A stretch of 64,000 nt of DNA from Clavibacter michiganensis (GTDB lineage: Bacteria > Actinomycetota > Actinomycetes > Actinomycetales > Microbacteriaceae): the NCBI GenBank assembly GCA_002150995.1, contig MDHJ01000001.1, positions 372,001-436,000 of the forward strand, given 5' to 3'. Below the pieces are notes generated by a model. It was not told the DNA's origin, did not search any database, and saw only the letters and a list, made by a program, of their open reading frames with translations. Positions 8,351 to 17,522 of the stretch are shown piece by piece. Each line of letters opens with the position of its first letter. The first letter of the stretch is position 1. A program made the position numbers and the translations under genes.

Positions 8351-9409
8351 CTAGGTCCGCCGCCGCCGTGCCATCACCGCACGCTGCAGGAGCACGAACA
8401 CCAGCAGGATCCCGCCCGTGATGATGGTGGTCGCCTCCGGCGGGATGCCGCCGTCCCGCGTGATGAGGACGTTCATGAGGCCGAGCACCAGCGCGCCGAC
8501 GACCGAGCCGAGCACGAAGCCGACGCCGCCCGTGAGGAGGGTGCCGCCGATGACGGTCGCCGCGATCGCGTCGAGCTCCCAGCCGATGCCGGTGATGTTC
8601 TGCGCGCTGCCGAGGCGGGCCGTGTAGATGACCGACGCGAGGCCGGCGAGGGAGCCGCTGATGACGTAGACGGCGAGCTTGGTGCGCCGCACGGGCAGGC
8701 CCATGAGCGCGGCCGACTGCTCGGATCCGCCCGTCGCGTAGACGGTGCGGCCGAGGCGGGTGCGGTGCAGCACGAAGAACGCGATGCCCACCACGACCAG
8801 CGCGATGAGCACGCCGGGCGTGGTCACCACGTCGTTCACCTTCGGGCCGTCGACGACCTTCATGTTCGTCGCGAGGGAGCGCAACGGCGACTCGTCGTCG
8901 AGGCGCTCCGGCACGGTGCTGAGGATGGAGGCGAGGCCGCGGCCGAGGAACATCATCGCGAGGGTCGCGATGAACGGCTGCACGTCGAAGTACTGGATCA
9001 GCACCCCGGAGACGACGCCCGAGGCGGTGCCGATGAGGATCATCAGCACCATCACCACCCAGGGGTTCCAGCCGGCGTTGGCGAGCAGCACGCCGGCGAC
9101 GCTGCTGACGGCGACGATCGCGCCGACGGACAGGTCGATGCCGCCCGTGAGGATCACGAAGGTGAGCCCCACGGCGAGCACGATGACGTGCGCGTTGTTG
9201 ATGAGCAGGTTGGAGAGCGTGGCGGCCTGCAGGATGCGGCCGTACGCGATCTCCCCGTAGGCCAGCATCGCCAGCAGGATCACCAGGGCGGCGACGGTGG
9301 GCAGCGAGTCGAGGCGGATGCGGAGCCGTCGGCGCGGCGGGCGCGGCGCGGTGCCGGGTCCCGGCGCGGGCGTCGGGGCGAGGGGCGGGCGGATCGTCGT
9401 GGCGCTCAT
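8351..9409 (-). CDS. Sugar ABC transporter permease, YjfF-like
   Basis: This 352-residue permease of the ribose/galactofuranose branch spans the membrane about eight to ten times after a proline-rich, charged N-terminus. Diagnostic segments are LTGGIDLSVGAIVAVSS, the family signature near the third helix, and FIATLAMMFLGRGLA. It is the last gene of the importer operon and its start overlaps the previous stop by four bases (ATGA). Two unlike permeases with a single associated ATPase is the layout of the Escherichia coli YtfQRT-YjfF galactofuranose system. The symbol is withheld because substrate and orthology are unproven. Confidence 0.9.
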   Translation of the reverse strand: MSATTIRPPLAPTPAPGPGTAPRPPRRRLRIRLDSLPTVAALVILLAMLAYGEIAYGRILQAATLSNLLINNAHVIVLAVGLTFVILTGGIDLSVGAIVAVSSVAGVLLANAGWNPWVVMVLMILIGTASGVVSGVLIQYFDVQPFIATLAMMFLGRGLASILSTVPERLDDESPLRSLATNMKVVDGPKVNDVVTTPGVLIALVVVGIAFFVLHRTRLGRTVYATGGSEQSAALMGLPVRRTKLAVYVISGSLAGLASVIYTARLGSAQNITGIGWELDAIAATVIGGTLLTGGVGFVLGSVVGALVLGLMNVLITRDGGIPPEATTIITGGILLVFVLLQRAVMARRRRT

Positions 9410-10482
9410 GCGGGCACGGCCTCCTTCTCGGTCGGCACGGGGGCGGGCGCCGCGGGGCGGCGCCTCGTGAACAGCGCACGGACGCGCTGCGATTGCAGGA
9501 GGCAGAGCGCCACGATCACGATCGCCTTGAAGGCGGGCGTGGCCGAGGAGGAGATGCCGAGGAACACGACCGTCTTGTCGAGGGTCGCGATGAGGAGCGC
9601 GCCGACGGACGCACCCAGCAGGTGGAACTTGCCGCCGGCGAGCGAGGTGCCGCCGATGACGACGGCGAGGATCGCGTCGAGCTCCAGCTGGTAGCCGGTG
9701 CGGGAGACGTCGACCGTCATGACGCTCGCGGTGGCGAAGATCCCGGCGACGCCCGCGAGCAGGCCGCTCGCGATGTAGGCCGTGAACAGGAGCGCCCGGC
9801 GGTCGAGCCCGGCGAGGCGCGCGGCCTGCGGGTCCATGCCGATCGCCTCGATCATGAGGCCGAGCGCGCTGCGGCGCACGAGCACGGCCACGCCGATCGT
9901 GATGAGCACCGCCAGCAGGAACACCACCGGCAGCCCCACGAGGTAGCCGTTCGCGACCCAGCGGAACGGCTCGTTGGACGCAGCCGTGTTCTGCCCGGCG
10001 GTGATGACCTTCGCCAGGCCGCGGCCGGCGAGCATGATCACGAGGGTGCTGATGAACGGCTGCAGCCCCACGACGGAGACGAGCATGCCGTTGACGGCGC
10101 CGAGGATGACGCTGATCAGGAGCGCCAGGCCGATCGCGCCGAGCGCGACGCCCAGCGAGTCGGATCCGGCGGCCTTCAGGAACTCCATGGAGACGGCCCC
10201 GGCGACCACCATGATCGAGCCGACGCTCAGGTCGATGCCGCCGGTCGCGATGACGAGGCACATGCCCACGGCGATCATGAGCACGGGCGCGGCGGCACGG
10301 AGGATGTCGACGAGGTTGCCGACGAGGTTCCCCGTCTCGGGGTTCACCGACAGGGCGAGGTAGCCGGGGTCCTTGGCGACGTTCACGGCCAGCAGCAGGA
10401 TGATCGCCACCGAACCCCAGAACCAGGGCCGGTGCAGCAGGTCGGCGAGCGGGCGGGCGGGCGTGGTCGTGGTGCCGCTCAT
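9406..10482 (-). CDS. Sugar ABC transporter permease, YtfT-like
   Basis: The 358-residue membrane protein is the second permease of the importer and pairs with the YjfF-like one. It carries the family signature IATGGIDLSVGSIMVVAG and FISTLVIMLAGRGLAKVI, plus about nine hydrophobic helices. Both ends overlap neighbours by four bases (with the ATPase at 10479-10482 and with the downstream permease at 9406-9409), so the three membrane-complex genes are translationally coupled. It should import a sugar, probably in furanose form. Confidence 0.9.
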   Translation of the reverse strand: MSGTTTTPARPLADLLHRPWFWGSVAIILLLAVNVAKDPGYLALSVNPETGNLVGNLVDILRAAAPVLMIAVGMCLVIATGGIDLSVGSIMVVAGAVSMEFLKAAGSDSLGVALGAIGLALLISVILGAVNGMLVSVVGLQPFISTLVIMLAGRGLAKVITAGQNTAASNEPFRWVANGYLVGLPVVFLLAVLITIGVAVLVRRSALGLMIEAIGMDPQAARLAGLDRRALLFTAYIASGLLAGVAGIFATASVMTVDVSRTGYQLELDAILAVVIGGTSLAGGKFHLLGASVGALLIATLDKTVVFLGISSSATPAFKAIVIVALCLLQSQRVRALFTRRRPAAPAPVPTEKEAVPA

Positions 10483-12104
10483 CGGCGGGCCTCCTCGGCG
10501 GATGCGGATGCGGATGCGGATGCGGATGCGGAAGCGGATGCGGGGTCGCGGGCGGGGTCCGGCACGGCGTCGAGGTCGACGTCGGACACCCCCTCCTCCG
10601 CGATGGTGGTCACGATGGACTCGGCCGTCACGTCCGGCCCGGCCTCGAGCTCGGCGATCTTGCGGTGGTCCTTGAGCACGACGATGCGGTCGCTGAGCCG
10701 CACCACCTCCTCGAGCTCCGAGGAGATGAAGACGACGGCGACGCCCGTGTCGGCGAGGGCCGCGACCTGCTCCTGGATCTCGGCCTTCGCGCCCACGTCG
10801 ATCCCGCGGGTCGGCTCGTCGAGGATCAGCAGCTCCGGCTCGGTGGCGAGCCACCGCCCGAGCAGCACCTTCTGCTGGTTGCCGCCGGACAGGTTCCGGA
10901 TGGGCCGGTCGGGGTCGGCCGGGCGCACGTTGAGCTCGGTCAGGTACTTGGAGACGATGCGGTCCTTCTCCTTGGCCGACAGCGGCCGGGCCCAGCCGCG
11001 CTTCGCCTGCACGGCGAGCACCAGGTTCTCCCGCACGCTGAGGTCGCGGATGATGCCCTCGTCGCGGCGGTTCTCGCTGGAGAACGCGATGCGCCGCTTC
11101 AGCGCCTTGGCGGGCGAGGTGATGGCGACGGACGCGCCGTCCATCGTCACGGATCCGGAGTCGGGCCGGTCGACGCCGTAGAGGAGGCGCGCGAGCTCGG
11201 TGCGGCCGGATCCGAGGAGGCCGGCGAGGCCCACGACCTCGCCGCGGCGCAGCTCGATGTCGGTCGCGTCGAGCGACCCCTTCCGGCCGATGCCGGTGGC
11301 GCGGTAGACGGGCTCGCCGTCGGCGACCCGCCGGCTGTCGCGCTCGCGGTCGAGGGAGCGGAGGGCCTGCAGGTCCTTGCCGATCATCTGGGCGATGAGG
11401 CCGGCCCGGTCGATGTCGCGGGTGAGGTGCTCGCCGACGCGCGTGCCGTTGCGGAGCACGGTGAGGCGGTCGCTGATCGCGAACACCTGGTCGAGGAAGT
11501 GGGAGACGAAGAGGATGGCGACGCCCTCGTCGCGGAGGCGCCGCATCACGCGGAAGAGGCCCTCGACCTCGTCGGCGTCGAGGCTGGAGGTCGGCTCGTC
11601 GAGGATGAGCACCTTCGCGTCGATGACGGTGGCGCGGCTGATGGCGACCAGCTGCTGCAGCGCGAGGCTGAGCGAGGAGAGCGGGGTGCGCGGATCCAGG
11701 TGGCCGAGCCCCACGCGGGCCAGCACCTCGGAGGCGGCCGCGTGCGTGCCCTTCCAGTCGATGCCGAACCGGCCGCGGCGCTCGTGGCCGAGCATGACGT
11801 TCTCGCCGATGGTGAGGTTCCCGCAGAGGTTCACCTCCTGGTACACCGTGGAGATCCCGGCCGCCTGCGCGTCGGCGGTGCCGGTGAGGCGCCGCTCGGC
11901 GCCGTCGACGACGACCGTGCCGGAGTCGATGCCGTAGACGCCCGTGAGCGCCTTGATGAGCGTCGACTTCCCGGCGCCGTTCTCGCCCATGAGCGTGTGG
12001 ACCTCGCCGGGGAAGAGGCGGAGGTCGACCCCGTCGAGCGCCTTGACGCCCGGGAAGGAGATGGTGATGCCCCGCATCTCGACGATGGGGATGGGTGCCT
12101 GCAT
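10479..12104 (-). CDS. Sugar ABC transporter ATPase with two nucleotide-binding domains (YtfR/RbsA type)
   Basis: The 541-residue cytoplasmic protein powers the importer. Each half carries ABC motifs. The first has Walker A GENGAGKST and Walker B VLILDEPTSSLD. The second has a degenerate Walker A (GLLGSGRTE), the signature LSGGNQQKV and Walker B LLILDEPTRGID. Uneven halves are normal for RbsA/MglA ATPases. The C-terminal tail is a run of alternating Ser-Ala encoded by a hexanucleotide repeat, which is not a family feature. The gene starts 115 bases after the binding-protein gene, across two strong hairpins. Confidence 0.94.
   Translation of the reverse strand: MQAPIPIVEMRGITISFPGVKALDGVDLRLFPGEVHTLMGENGAGKSTLIKALTGVYGIDSGTVVVDGAERRLTGTADAQAAGISTVYQEVNLCGNLTIGENVMLGHERRGRFGIDWKGTHAAASEVLARVGLGHLDPRTPLSSLSLALQQLVAISRATVIDAKVLILDEPTSSLDADEVEGLFRVMRRLRDEGVAILFVSHFLDQVFAISDRLTVLRNGTRVGEHLTRDIDRAGLIAQMIGKDLQALRSLDRERDSRRVADGEPVYRATGIGRKGSLDATDIELRRGEVVGLAGLLGSGRTELARLLYGVDRPDSGSVTMDGASVAITSPAKALKRRIAFSSENRRDEGIIRDLSVRENLVLAVQAKRGWARPLSAKEKDRIVSKYLTELNVRPADPDRPIRNLSGGNQQKVLLGRWLATEPELLILDEPTRGIDVGAKAEIQEQVAALADTGVAVVFISSELEEVVRLSDRIVVLKDHRKIAELEAGPDVTAESIVTTIAEEGVSDVDLDAVPDPARDPASASASASASASASAEEARR
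10498..10539. repeat. GCGGAT hexanucleotide tandem repeat inside the ATPase gene
   Basis: Seven hexamers lie in a row, six GCGGAT and one GCGGAA. On the coding strand they encode a Ser-Ala run near the C-terminus. Because the unit is six bases, copy-number changes keep the frame. Confidence 0.9.
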
Positions 12105-12131
12105 GGCGCGTGCTCCTTGTCTGCCGGCGGC

Positions 12132-12199
12132 GCCCGCTGCGTGCGGCAGCGGGCTCTCGACGGGCGGGGGCGGCGGGGCGGATGATCCGCCCCGCCGCC
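12132..12199 (-). other. Two strong hairpins between the binding-protein and ATPase genes
   Basis: Two inverted repeats fill this 115-base gap. One has 9-base arms (GCCCGCTGC at 12132-12140 and its complement at 12146-12154). The other is a perfect palindrome of 15-base arms around one base (12169-12199), giving at least a 13-bp stem. Such intergenic stems usually trim or stabilise mRNA so that the binding protein is made in excess over the membrane complex. They could also act as a partial terminator. Confidence 0.75.
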
Positions 12200-12219
12200 G
12201 GGTGTGCCGTGCGGGCGGG

Positions 12220-13223
12220 CTAGAACTTCCGGTCGGGCAGCGCGGTGGCGGCCTTCTCGGGGGAGTCGAACGTGTCCGACGGGACGACGATCGAGGACTC
12301 GACGCTCTCGCCGGCGAGCAGCGACTTGACGGCCGTGAGGGCGGTGTCCCCGAACAGCGGGTTGTACTCGGCGACGAAGCTGAGCTTGCCGTCGGCCAGG
12401 GCCTGCAGCGCGCTCTTGGTGCCGTCGATGGTCGCGATCTTCACGTCCTGGCCGGGCGTGAGGCCCGCCTCCTCGACGGCCTGGACGGCGCCGAGGCCCA
12501 TCTCGTCGTTCTGCGCGAAGACCATCTGCACGTCGTTGGCGTTCGACTTCAGCACGGTCTCGAAGACGCTCTTGGCCTCCTCGGTGGACCAGTTGGCGGT
12601 CTGCGCGCCGACCTTCGTGAAGGCGCTGTCGGCGCCGATGACGTCGTTCCAGCCCTCGTTGCGCTCGTTGACGACCGAGACGCCCGCGGGGCCCTCGAGC
12701 GTGAAGTACTTGCCGCCCTCGGGCAGCGCGGTCTTCGCCCAGTCGGCGACCGACTCGCTCACGGCGATGTTGTCGGGCGCGATGCGGGTCGCGTAGAGGG
12801 AGGTGTCGTCCGGCTCGATGCCGCGGTCGATGAGGACCACGGGGATCTCGGCCTCCTTGGCGCGCTCGAGCGAGTCCTCCCAGCCGGAGCCCTCGGTGGC
12901 GGACAGCAGGATCACGTCGACGCCCTCGTCGACGAACGACGTGAACGCGTCGATCTGCGACTTCTGGTCGTTGTTGGTGGCGGGGGCGTACTTGAGGTCG
13001 AACCCTGCCTCCTTCGTGAAGGTGTCCTGGATGTTCTTCTCGTTGGCCTGGCGCCAGGCGCCCTCGGGCCGACCGCGACGAAGCCGACGGTGGCGGTCTC
13101 GCCGCCGCTGTCGGCGGCGCCGCCGGCGGTGGACCCGGTGCCGGAGTTGCTGGAGCAGGCCGCGAGGCCGAGGGCGATTACCCCGGCTGCGGCGATGGTG
13201 GCGATGCGCCTCTTCGTGGACAT
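12220..13223 (-). pseudogene. YtfQ-like sugar-binding lipoprotein, apparently frameshifted
   Basis: This is the periplasmic-type binding protein of the importer. The signal peptide ends in the lipobox LAAC (cysteine at residue 23) and the mature part opens with ATVGFVAVG. At about 13066-13070 the frame slips: one extra base would give VGPEGAWRQANEKNIQDTF, matching the VGxExxWRxAN start of YtfQ proteins. The remainder (SFVDEGVDVILLSATEGSGW, VVLIDRGIEPDD, VFAQNDEMGLGAVQAVEEAG) is intact and follows YtfQ closely. The span is 1004 bases, one short of a whole number of codons. As written the protein is broken, but a base-calling error is likely since the rest is well conserved. Confidence 0.88.
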
Positions 13224-13321
13224 GTATCTCCTCCTTGAGATGGCGGGACGGCTCCGTCCCGCATCCGGCCCTCGGGGGCCGGTCGTGCTGCGGATGCGCG
13301 GGGTGCTGCCGCGTGCTCGGA

Positions 13322-13369
13322 TGTTACCGGTAACAGTTTCCGGAGCGCAAGCATCTGTTACCGGGAACA
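13322..13369. promoter_or_regulatory. Paired LacI-type operators before the sugar importer
   Basis: Two near-identical palindromes lie between the orphan ATPase and the binding-protein gene. TGTTACCGGTAACA (13322-13335) is perfect. TGTTACCGGGAACA (13356-13369) has one mismatch. Their centres are 34 bases apart, close to three helical turns, so a LacI-family dimer pair or tetramer could bind the same DNA face. The LacI gene at 15245-16285 is the obvious candidate regulator. Confidence 0.85.
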
Positions 13370-13391
13370 TCCGCATGGCGGCGCGGAAGGG

Positions 13392-15086
13392 TCAGCGGCG
13401 GGGCGGCGCGTTCCGCGGATCGGATGCGCCGGGCAGGTCCGGCAGCGGGAAGTCGTCCTCGTCCTCGTCGTCGCCGGGCGCGGCGATCAGCTCCACGATC
13501 GTGTCGACCGTCACCCCGGGCCCGTTGCTCAGCTCGCCGATCTTCTCCCGGTCCTTCAGCACCACGATCCTGTCGCTCACGCGCACCAGCTCGTCGAAGG
13601 CGGAGGAGATGAACACCACCGCGACGCCCTCCAGCGCCAGCTGCGCGATGTGCGCCTGGATGTCGACCTTCGCCCGGATGTCGACGCCCCGGGTCGGCTC
13701 GTCGAGGATCAGCACGCGCGGCCGGATCGCCAGCCAGCGCGCGAGCAGCACCTTCTGCTGGTTGCCGCCGGAGAGCCGGCCGGCCGGCGTCGCGGGATCG
13801 GCCGGCGTGATGCCGAAGTGCTCGATGTGCCGCTCCACGAGGTCCTCGCGCTCGGCGCGGGACAGCGGGTGCGCCCAGCCGCGCAGCGCCTGCAGCGCGA
13901 GCACGATGTTCTCCCGCACGCTGAGGTCGGCGATGAGGCCCTCCGCGCCGCGGTCCTCCGCCGACAGGGCGACGCGGTTCCGCAGGGCGTCCGCCGGCCG
14001 GTCGATCACGATGTCGCGGCCGCCGAGGGTCACCACCCCGCGGTCGGCGCGGTCGGCGCCGGCGAGCAGGCGCGCGAGCTCGGTGCGGCCGGATCCGCGG
14101 AGCCCCGCGATGCCGACCACCTCGCCCGGGTGCAGCTCCAGGTCCACGGGCCGCAGCATGCCGCGGCGGCCCACCCCGGCGGCGCGGTAGAGCGGCGGCC
14201 CGACGGGGTCCACCCGGTGCGCGCGCCGCTCGGAGCCGATGCGCTTCAGGTGCGCGACGTCCTTCCCGATCATGCGGGCGATCACCTCGGCCCGGTCGAT
14301 CTCGTGCGGCAGGTAGTCGCCCTCCTTCACTCCGCCGCGGAGCACCGTCATCCGGTCGCTGAGGGCGAGCACCTGCTCGAGGAAGTGCGAGACGAAGAGG
14401 ATCGCGACGCCCTGGTCGCGGAGCCGCCGGATGACCCGGAAGAGGCGTGCCACGTCGTCGGCGTCGAGGCTGGAGGTGGGCTCGTCGAGCACCAGCACGC
14501 GCGGCCGGTCGACCATGGCGCGGGCGATGGAGACCAGCTGCCGGTTGGCGGGGGAGAGGTCGGCGAGGCGGTCGCGGGGATCCAGCTCCGCGAGCCCGAG
14601 CTCCGCGAGCATCGCGGCGGCGCGGGCGTGGGTGGCGCGCCAGGAGATCCCGAGGCGGTGGCGCAGCTCGTGGCCGAGCATCACGTTCTCGCCGACGCTC
14701 AGGTTCTCGACCAGGTGCGACTCCTGGAACGCGGCCTGGATGCCGAGCGCCCGGGCGTCCGCCGGCCCGCCGAGCCGCACGGGCTCGCCGTCCACGAGGA
14801 TCTCGCCCGCCTCGATGCGGTGCACGCCGAGCAGCGCCTTGATGAGCGTCGACTTGCCCGCGCCGTTCTCGCCGAGGAGCGCGTGCACCTCGCCGGGGTG
14901 CAGGTCGAGGTCGACGCCGTCGAGCGCGACGCCGTTGGGGAAGGCCACGGTGATGCCCGTCATGCGGACGGTCGGGCCGGGCGGCGTGCCGGGGGGCGCG
15001 GGGATCCCGCGGCGCGCGGACGAGCCGTCCGCCGCGGCCGTGGGGCCGGTCGGTCGGGTCCTCGTCGATCCCCGTGCGTGACGCAC
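13392..15086 (-). CDS. Second sugar ABC ATPase (RbsA/MglA type) without its own permease
   Basis: The 564-residue double ATPase is a paralogue of the one at 10479-12104. It has Walker A GENGAGKST, Walker B VLVLDEPTSSLD, a second half with GLRGSGRTE, LSGGNQQKV and LILDEPTRGVD, and an acidic tail (GDDEDEDDF). The GTG at 15086 is chosen because GAGGAG lies seven bases upstream; it adds about 40 residues before the first conserved strand. It sits between the LacI gene and the operators of the transporter, with no permease or binding protein of its own. It may serve the same permeases under other conditions or energise transporters elsewhere. Confidence 0.88.
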   Translation of the reverse strand: MRHARGSTRTRPTGPTAAADGSSARRGIPAPPGTPPGPTVRMTGITVAFPNGVALDGVDLDLHPGEVHALLGENGAGKSTLIKALLGVHRIEAGEILVDGEPVRLGGPADARALGIQAAFQESHLVENLSVGENVMLGHELRHRLGISWRATHARAAAMLAELGLAELDPRDRLADLSPANRQLVSIARAMVDRPRVLVLDEPTSSLDADDVARLFRVIRRLRDQGVAILFVSHFLEQVLALSDRMTVLRGGVKEGDYLPHEIDRAEVIARMIGKDVAHLKRIGSERRAHRVDPVGPPLYRAAGVGRRGMLRPVDLELHPGEVVGIAGLRGSGRTELARLLAGADRADRGVVTLGGRDIVIDRPADALRNRVALSAEDRGAEGLIADLSVRENIVLALQALRGWAHPLSRAEREDLVERHIEHFGITPADPATPAGRLSGGNQQKVLLARWLAIRPRVLILDEPTRGVDIRAKVDIQAHIAQLALEGVAVVFISSAFDELVRVSDRIVVLKDREKIGELSNGPGVTVDTIVELIAAPGDDEDEDDFPLPDLPGASDPRNAPPRR

Positions 15087-15244
15087 CTGGTGCTCCTCGG
15101 GTCGGGCCCTGGCGGCCGCGTGCCGGGCGGCGCCCGGCTGGCTCGACTGTAGCGGCCGTCCGGCGGACGGGCGAGGCCGGAGGCGCGGCCGCCTCGGCCG
15201 GCCGGCGGCGGATCGGCGCCGGGCCGGTCCGTCCGGCGCCCGGA

Positions 15245-16285
15245 TCAGTCCGCGCGGCGGGCGGCGGCGCTGGAGTCGCGCACGACGAGCTCGGCGGGGA
15301 TGCGGCTGGACTGCGGGATCTCGCGCCCCTCGATCGCCGCGATGAGCACGTCGACCACGAGCGCGCCGAGCGCGGGGAAGTCCTGCCGCACGGTGGTGAG
15401 CGGCGGGAGGAAGTGCCGCGAGACGGGGAGGTCGTCGAAGCCGACGACGCTCAGGTCCTCCGGCACGCGGATCCCGCGGTCGTGCAGCCCGTGGATCACG
15501 CCGAGCGCCATCTCGTCGTTGGCCACGAACACGGCCGTGTACTCCGGGACCGTCGTGAGGCCCTTCGCGAAGTCGTAGCCGAAGTCGCTCGACCAGTCGC
15601 CGATGACGATGGGCCGCTCGCGCATGCCCCACGCCCGGGTGCGCGTGTGGAAGGCGCGCTCGCGGGCGCGCGCGTCGAGCCAGTCGAGCGGGCCCGAGAG
15701 GTGCAGCACGTCGCGGTGGCCGAGGCTCGCGAGGTGGTCGACCGCGAGCCGGGTGCCCGCGGACTGGTCGACCGACACGGTGAGGAACGCCGGGTCCTTC
15801 TCGGCCTTCACGACGAGCGTCGGCAGCCCGGTCGTGATGGTGCGGAGCACGGCGACCGACGACGACCGCGGCGCGACGACGCAGAGCGCGTCGATGCCCT
15901 GCCCGGTGAGGTGGCGCACCGCCTCCTCGGGCGTCGCGTCCTCGTCGTCGCGCAGCGCGAACGACGCGACCGAGTAGCCGCCGTCGCGCGCCGACCGCTC
16001 GATGGCGCGGAGGATGCTCGACGGCCCGAACTCCACGGCGCTCTCGATGAGCACGCCGATGCGCAGCGCCCGCTGCGTGACCAGCTCGCGGGCCGCGCTG
16101 TTGGGCCGGAAGTCGAGCTCGGCGACCACCTCGAGCACGCGCTGGCGCGTCGACTCCTTCACCTGCGGGTGCCCGTTGAGCACGCGCGACACGGTCATGT
16201 GGGAGACGCCGGCCCGCTCCGCGACCTCGCGGAGCCCGAGCCGCTCGCCGCCGCTCCTGACGCTCACCCGCACTCCATCCGGCAT
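15245..16285 (-). CDS. LacI-family sugar-responsive repressor
   Basis: The protein has about 346 residues. The N-terminal helix-turn-helix is classic (LREVAERAGVSHMTVSRVLNG), followed by the hinge region and a periplasmic-binding-protein-like sugar domain (GIDALCVVAP, VFVANDEMALGVIHGLHDRG, VVGFDDLPVSRHFLPPLTTV). It lies first in a leftward block that continues with the orphan ATPase and importer, and the palindromes at 13322-13369 are its probable targets. Downstream GTG codons are possible alternative starts because GGAGG touches the ATG at 16285. A -10-like TAGGGT is at 16354-16359. Confidence 0.92.
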   Translation of the reverse strand: MPDGVRVSVRSGGERLGLREVAERAGVSHMTVSRVLNGHPQVKESTRQRVLEVVAELDFRPNSAARELVTQRALRIGVLIESAVEFGPSSILRAIERSARDGGYSVASFALRDDEDATPEEAVRHLTGQGIDALCVVAPRSSSVAVLRTITTGLPTLVVKAEKDPAFLTVSVDQSAGTRLAVDHLASLGHRDVLHLSGPLDWLDARARERAFHTRTRAWGMRERPIVIGDWSSDFGYDFAKGLTTVPEYTAVFVANDEMALGVIHGLHDRGIRVPEDLSVVGFDDLPVSRHFLPPLTTVRQDFPALGALVVDVLIAAIEGREIPQSSRIPAELVVRDSSAAARRAD

Positions 16286-16493
16286 CCTCCGAGGCGGCGA
16301 CGGACGTCGCGCCCGCCGGGTCGCGGGCTGGTCGGATCTCCCATGCTGGGCACACCCTACCGGGGGGCCTCCCGGCTGCACCCGTGCCCGAGGCGCTCCC
16401 TGGCAAGCGGCCGACCCCCGGTTCCCACTGCTCGGGTGCGGGAGCAGGGTCGAAGGAGCGGCCATCCCGCCGCCTCGAGGAACAGGAGCCCCC

Positions 16494-17447
16494 ATGTACT
16501 TCCACGCACAGACATGGATCAACGAGATCGCCGACGGCGAGCCCGACCCCGCCGCCGCCAACGCGCTGCAGGAGGGCCTCGGCGGTCAGTTTGGCGAGAT
16601 GCGCACGATGATGCAGTACCTCTTCCAGGCCATGAACTTCCGCGGGGCGTCGGCGAAGCCGTACCGCGACCTGATCCAGGGCATCGGCACCGAGGAGATC
16701 AGCCACGTCGAGCTGATCGGCACCACCATCTCGCGCCTCCTCGACGGCGCGCCCGACTACTCGGGCAAGCTCACCGACCCGCTCGACACCCCGGGCAAGG
16801 GCGGCGCGACGCCGCTGAGCATCGCGCTCGACCACGGCAACATCCACCACCACCTCGTGGGCGCCCAGGGCGCGCTGCCCGTCGACTCCGCGGGCAACCC
16901 GTGGAGCGGCAGCTACGTCTACAACTCCGGCAACCTCCCGCTCGACCTCCTCTACAACGTCATGCTCGAGTCGACCGGGCGCCTGCAGAAGTGCCGCATC
17001 TACGAGATGACCGACAACCCCGTCGCCCGCGCGACCGTCGCGTACCTCATCGTCCGCGACCAGGCGCACGAGAACGCGTACGCGAAGGCGCTCGAGACGC
17101 TCGGCGTGGACTGGGGCATGCTGCTGCCGATCCCGAAGACGAACGCCGAGCGGTTCCCCGAGGTGAAGGAGCTGCTCGACCTGGGGCTCCAGAGCAAGCA
17201 GTACAGCTTCGACCTCGACGGCAAGAGCGAGGCGGGCCGGATCTTCCAGGGCGCGTCGCCCTCGGGTGACGGCACCGACCTCACCGCCACCGAGCAGGCG
17301 CCCGAGGGCGTCCCCTCGACCATCGCGCCCGAGCGGCTCGAGGAGTTCGCGCCGGGGCTCGACAAGGACCTCATGGCGCTCATCCAGGAGACGGCCGAGC
17401 GCGAGCTCGCCGACATCGAGGCGTTCTACGGACCCGCGAAGGGCTGA
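16494..17447 (+). CDS. Manganese catalase
   Basis: The 317-residue protein breaks down hydrogen peroxide using a dimanganese centre instead of haem. The four-helix-bundle core is evident: a glutamate-rich helix (EMRTMMQYLFQAMNFRG), GTEEISHVELIGTTI with the Glu and His ligands, and the later ligand region VRDQAHENAYAKALETLGV. Length and C-terminal tail fit the family. The ATG is preceded by an AGGAG site. It is transcribed away from the LacI gene, from its own promoter region. With Ohr it forms part of the oxidant defences of the window. Confidence 0.95.
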   Translation: MYFHAQTWINEIADGEPDPAAANALQEGLGGQFGEMRTMMQYLFQAMNFRGASAKPYRDLIQGIGTEEISHVELIGTTISRLLDGAPDYSGKLTDPLDTPGKGGATPLSIALDHGNIHHHLVGAQGALPVDSAGNPWSGSYVYNSGNLPLDLLYNVMLESTGRLQKCRIYEMTDNPVARATVAYLIVRDQAHENAYAKALETLGVDWGMLLPIPKTNAERFPEVKELLDLGLQSKQYSFDLDGKSEAGRIFQGASPSGDGTDLTATEQAPEGVPSTIAPERLEEFAPGLDKDLMALIQETAERELADIEAFYGPAKG

Positions 17448-17470
17448 TCCACCTCGACCGCTCCACGCCG

Positions 17471-17500
17471 CGGCGCCGTCTCCCTCGGGAGGCGGCGCCG
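17471..17500. terminator. Hairpin after the Mn-catalase gene
   Basis: CGGCGCC and GGCGCCG arms enclose an inner TCCC/GGGA stem. The hairpin lies 23 bases after the catalase stop and before a convergent gene, so it probably terminates both. There is no real T-run. Confidence 0.55.
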
Positions 17501-17522
17501 TCGTCGTCCCGGGCGGCCGGCG

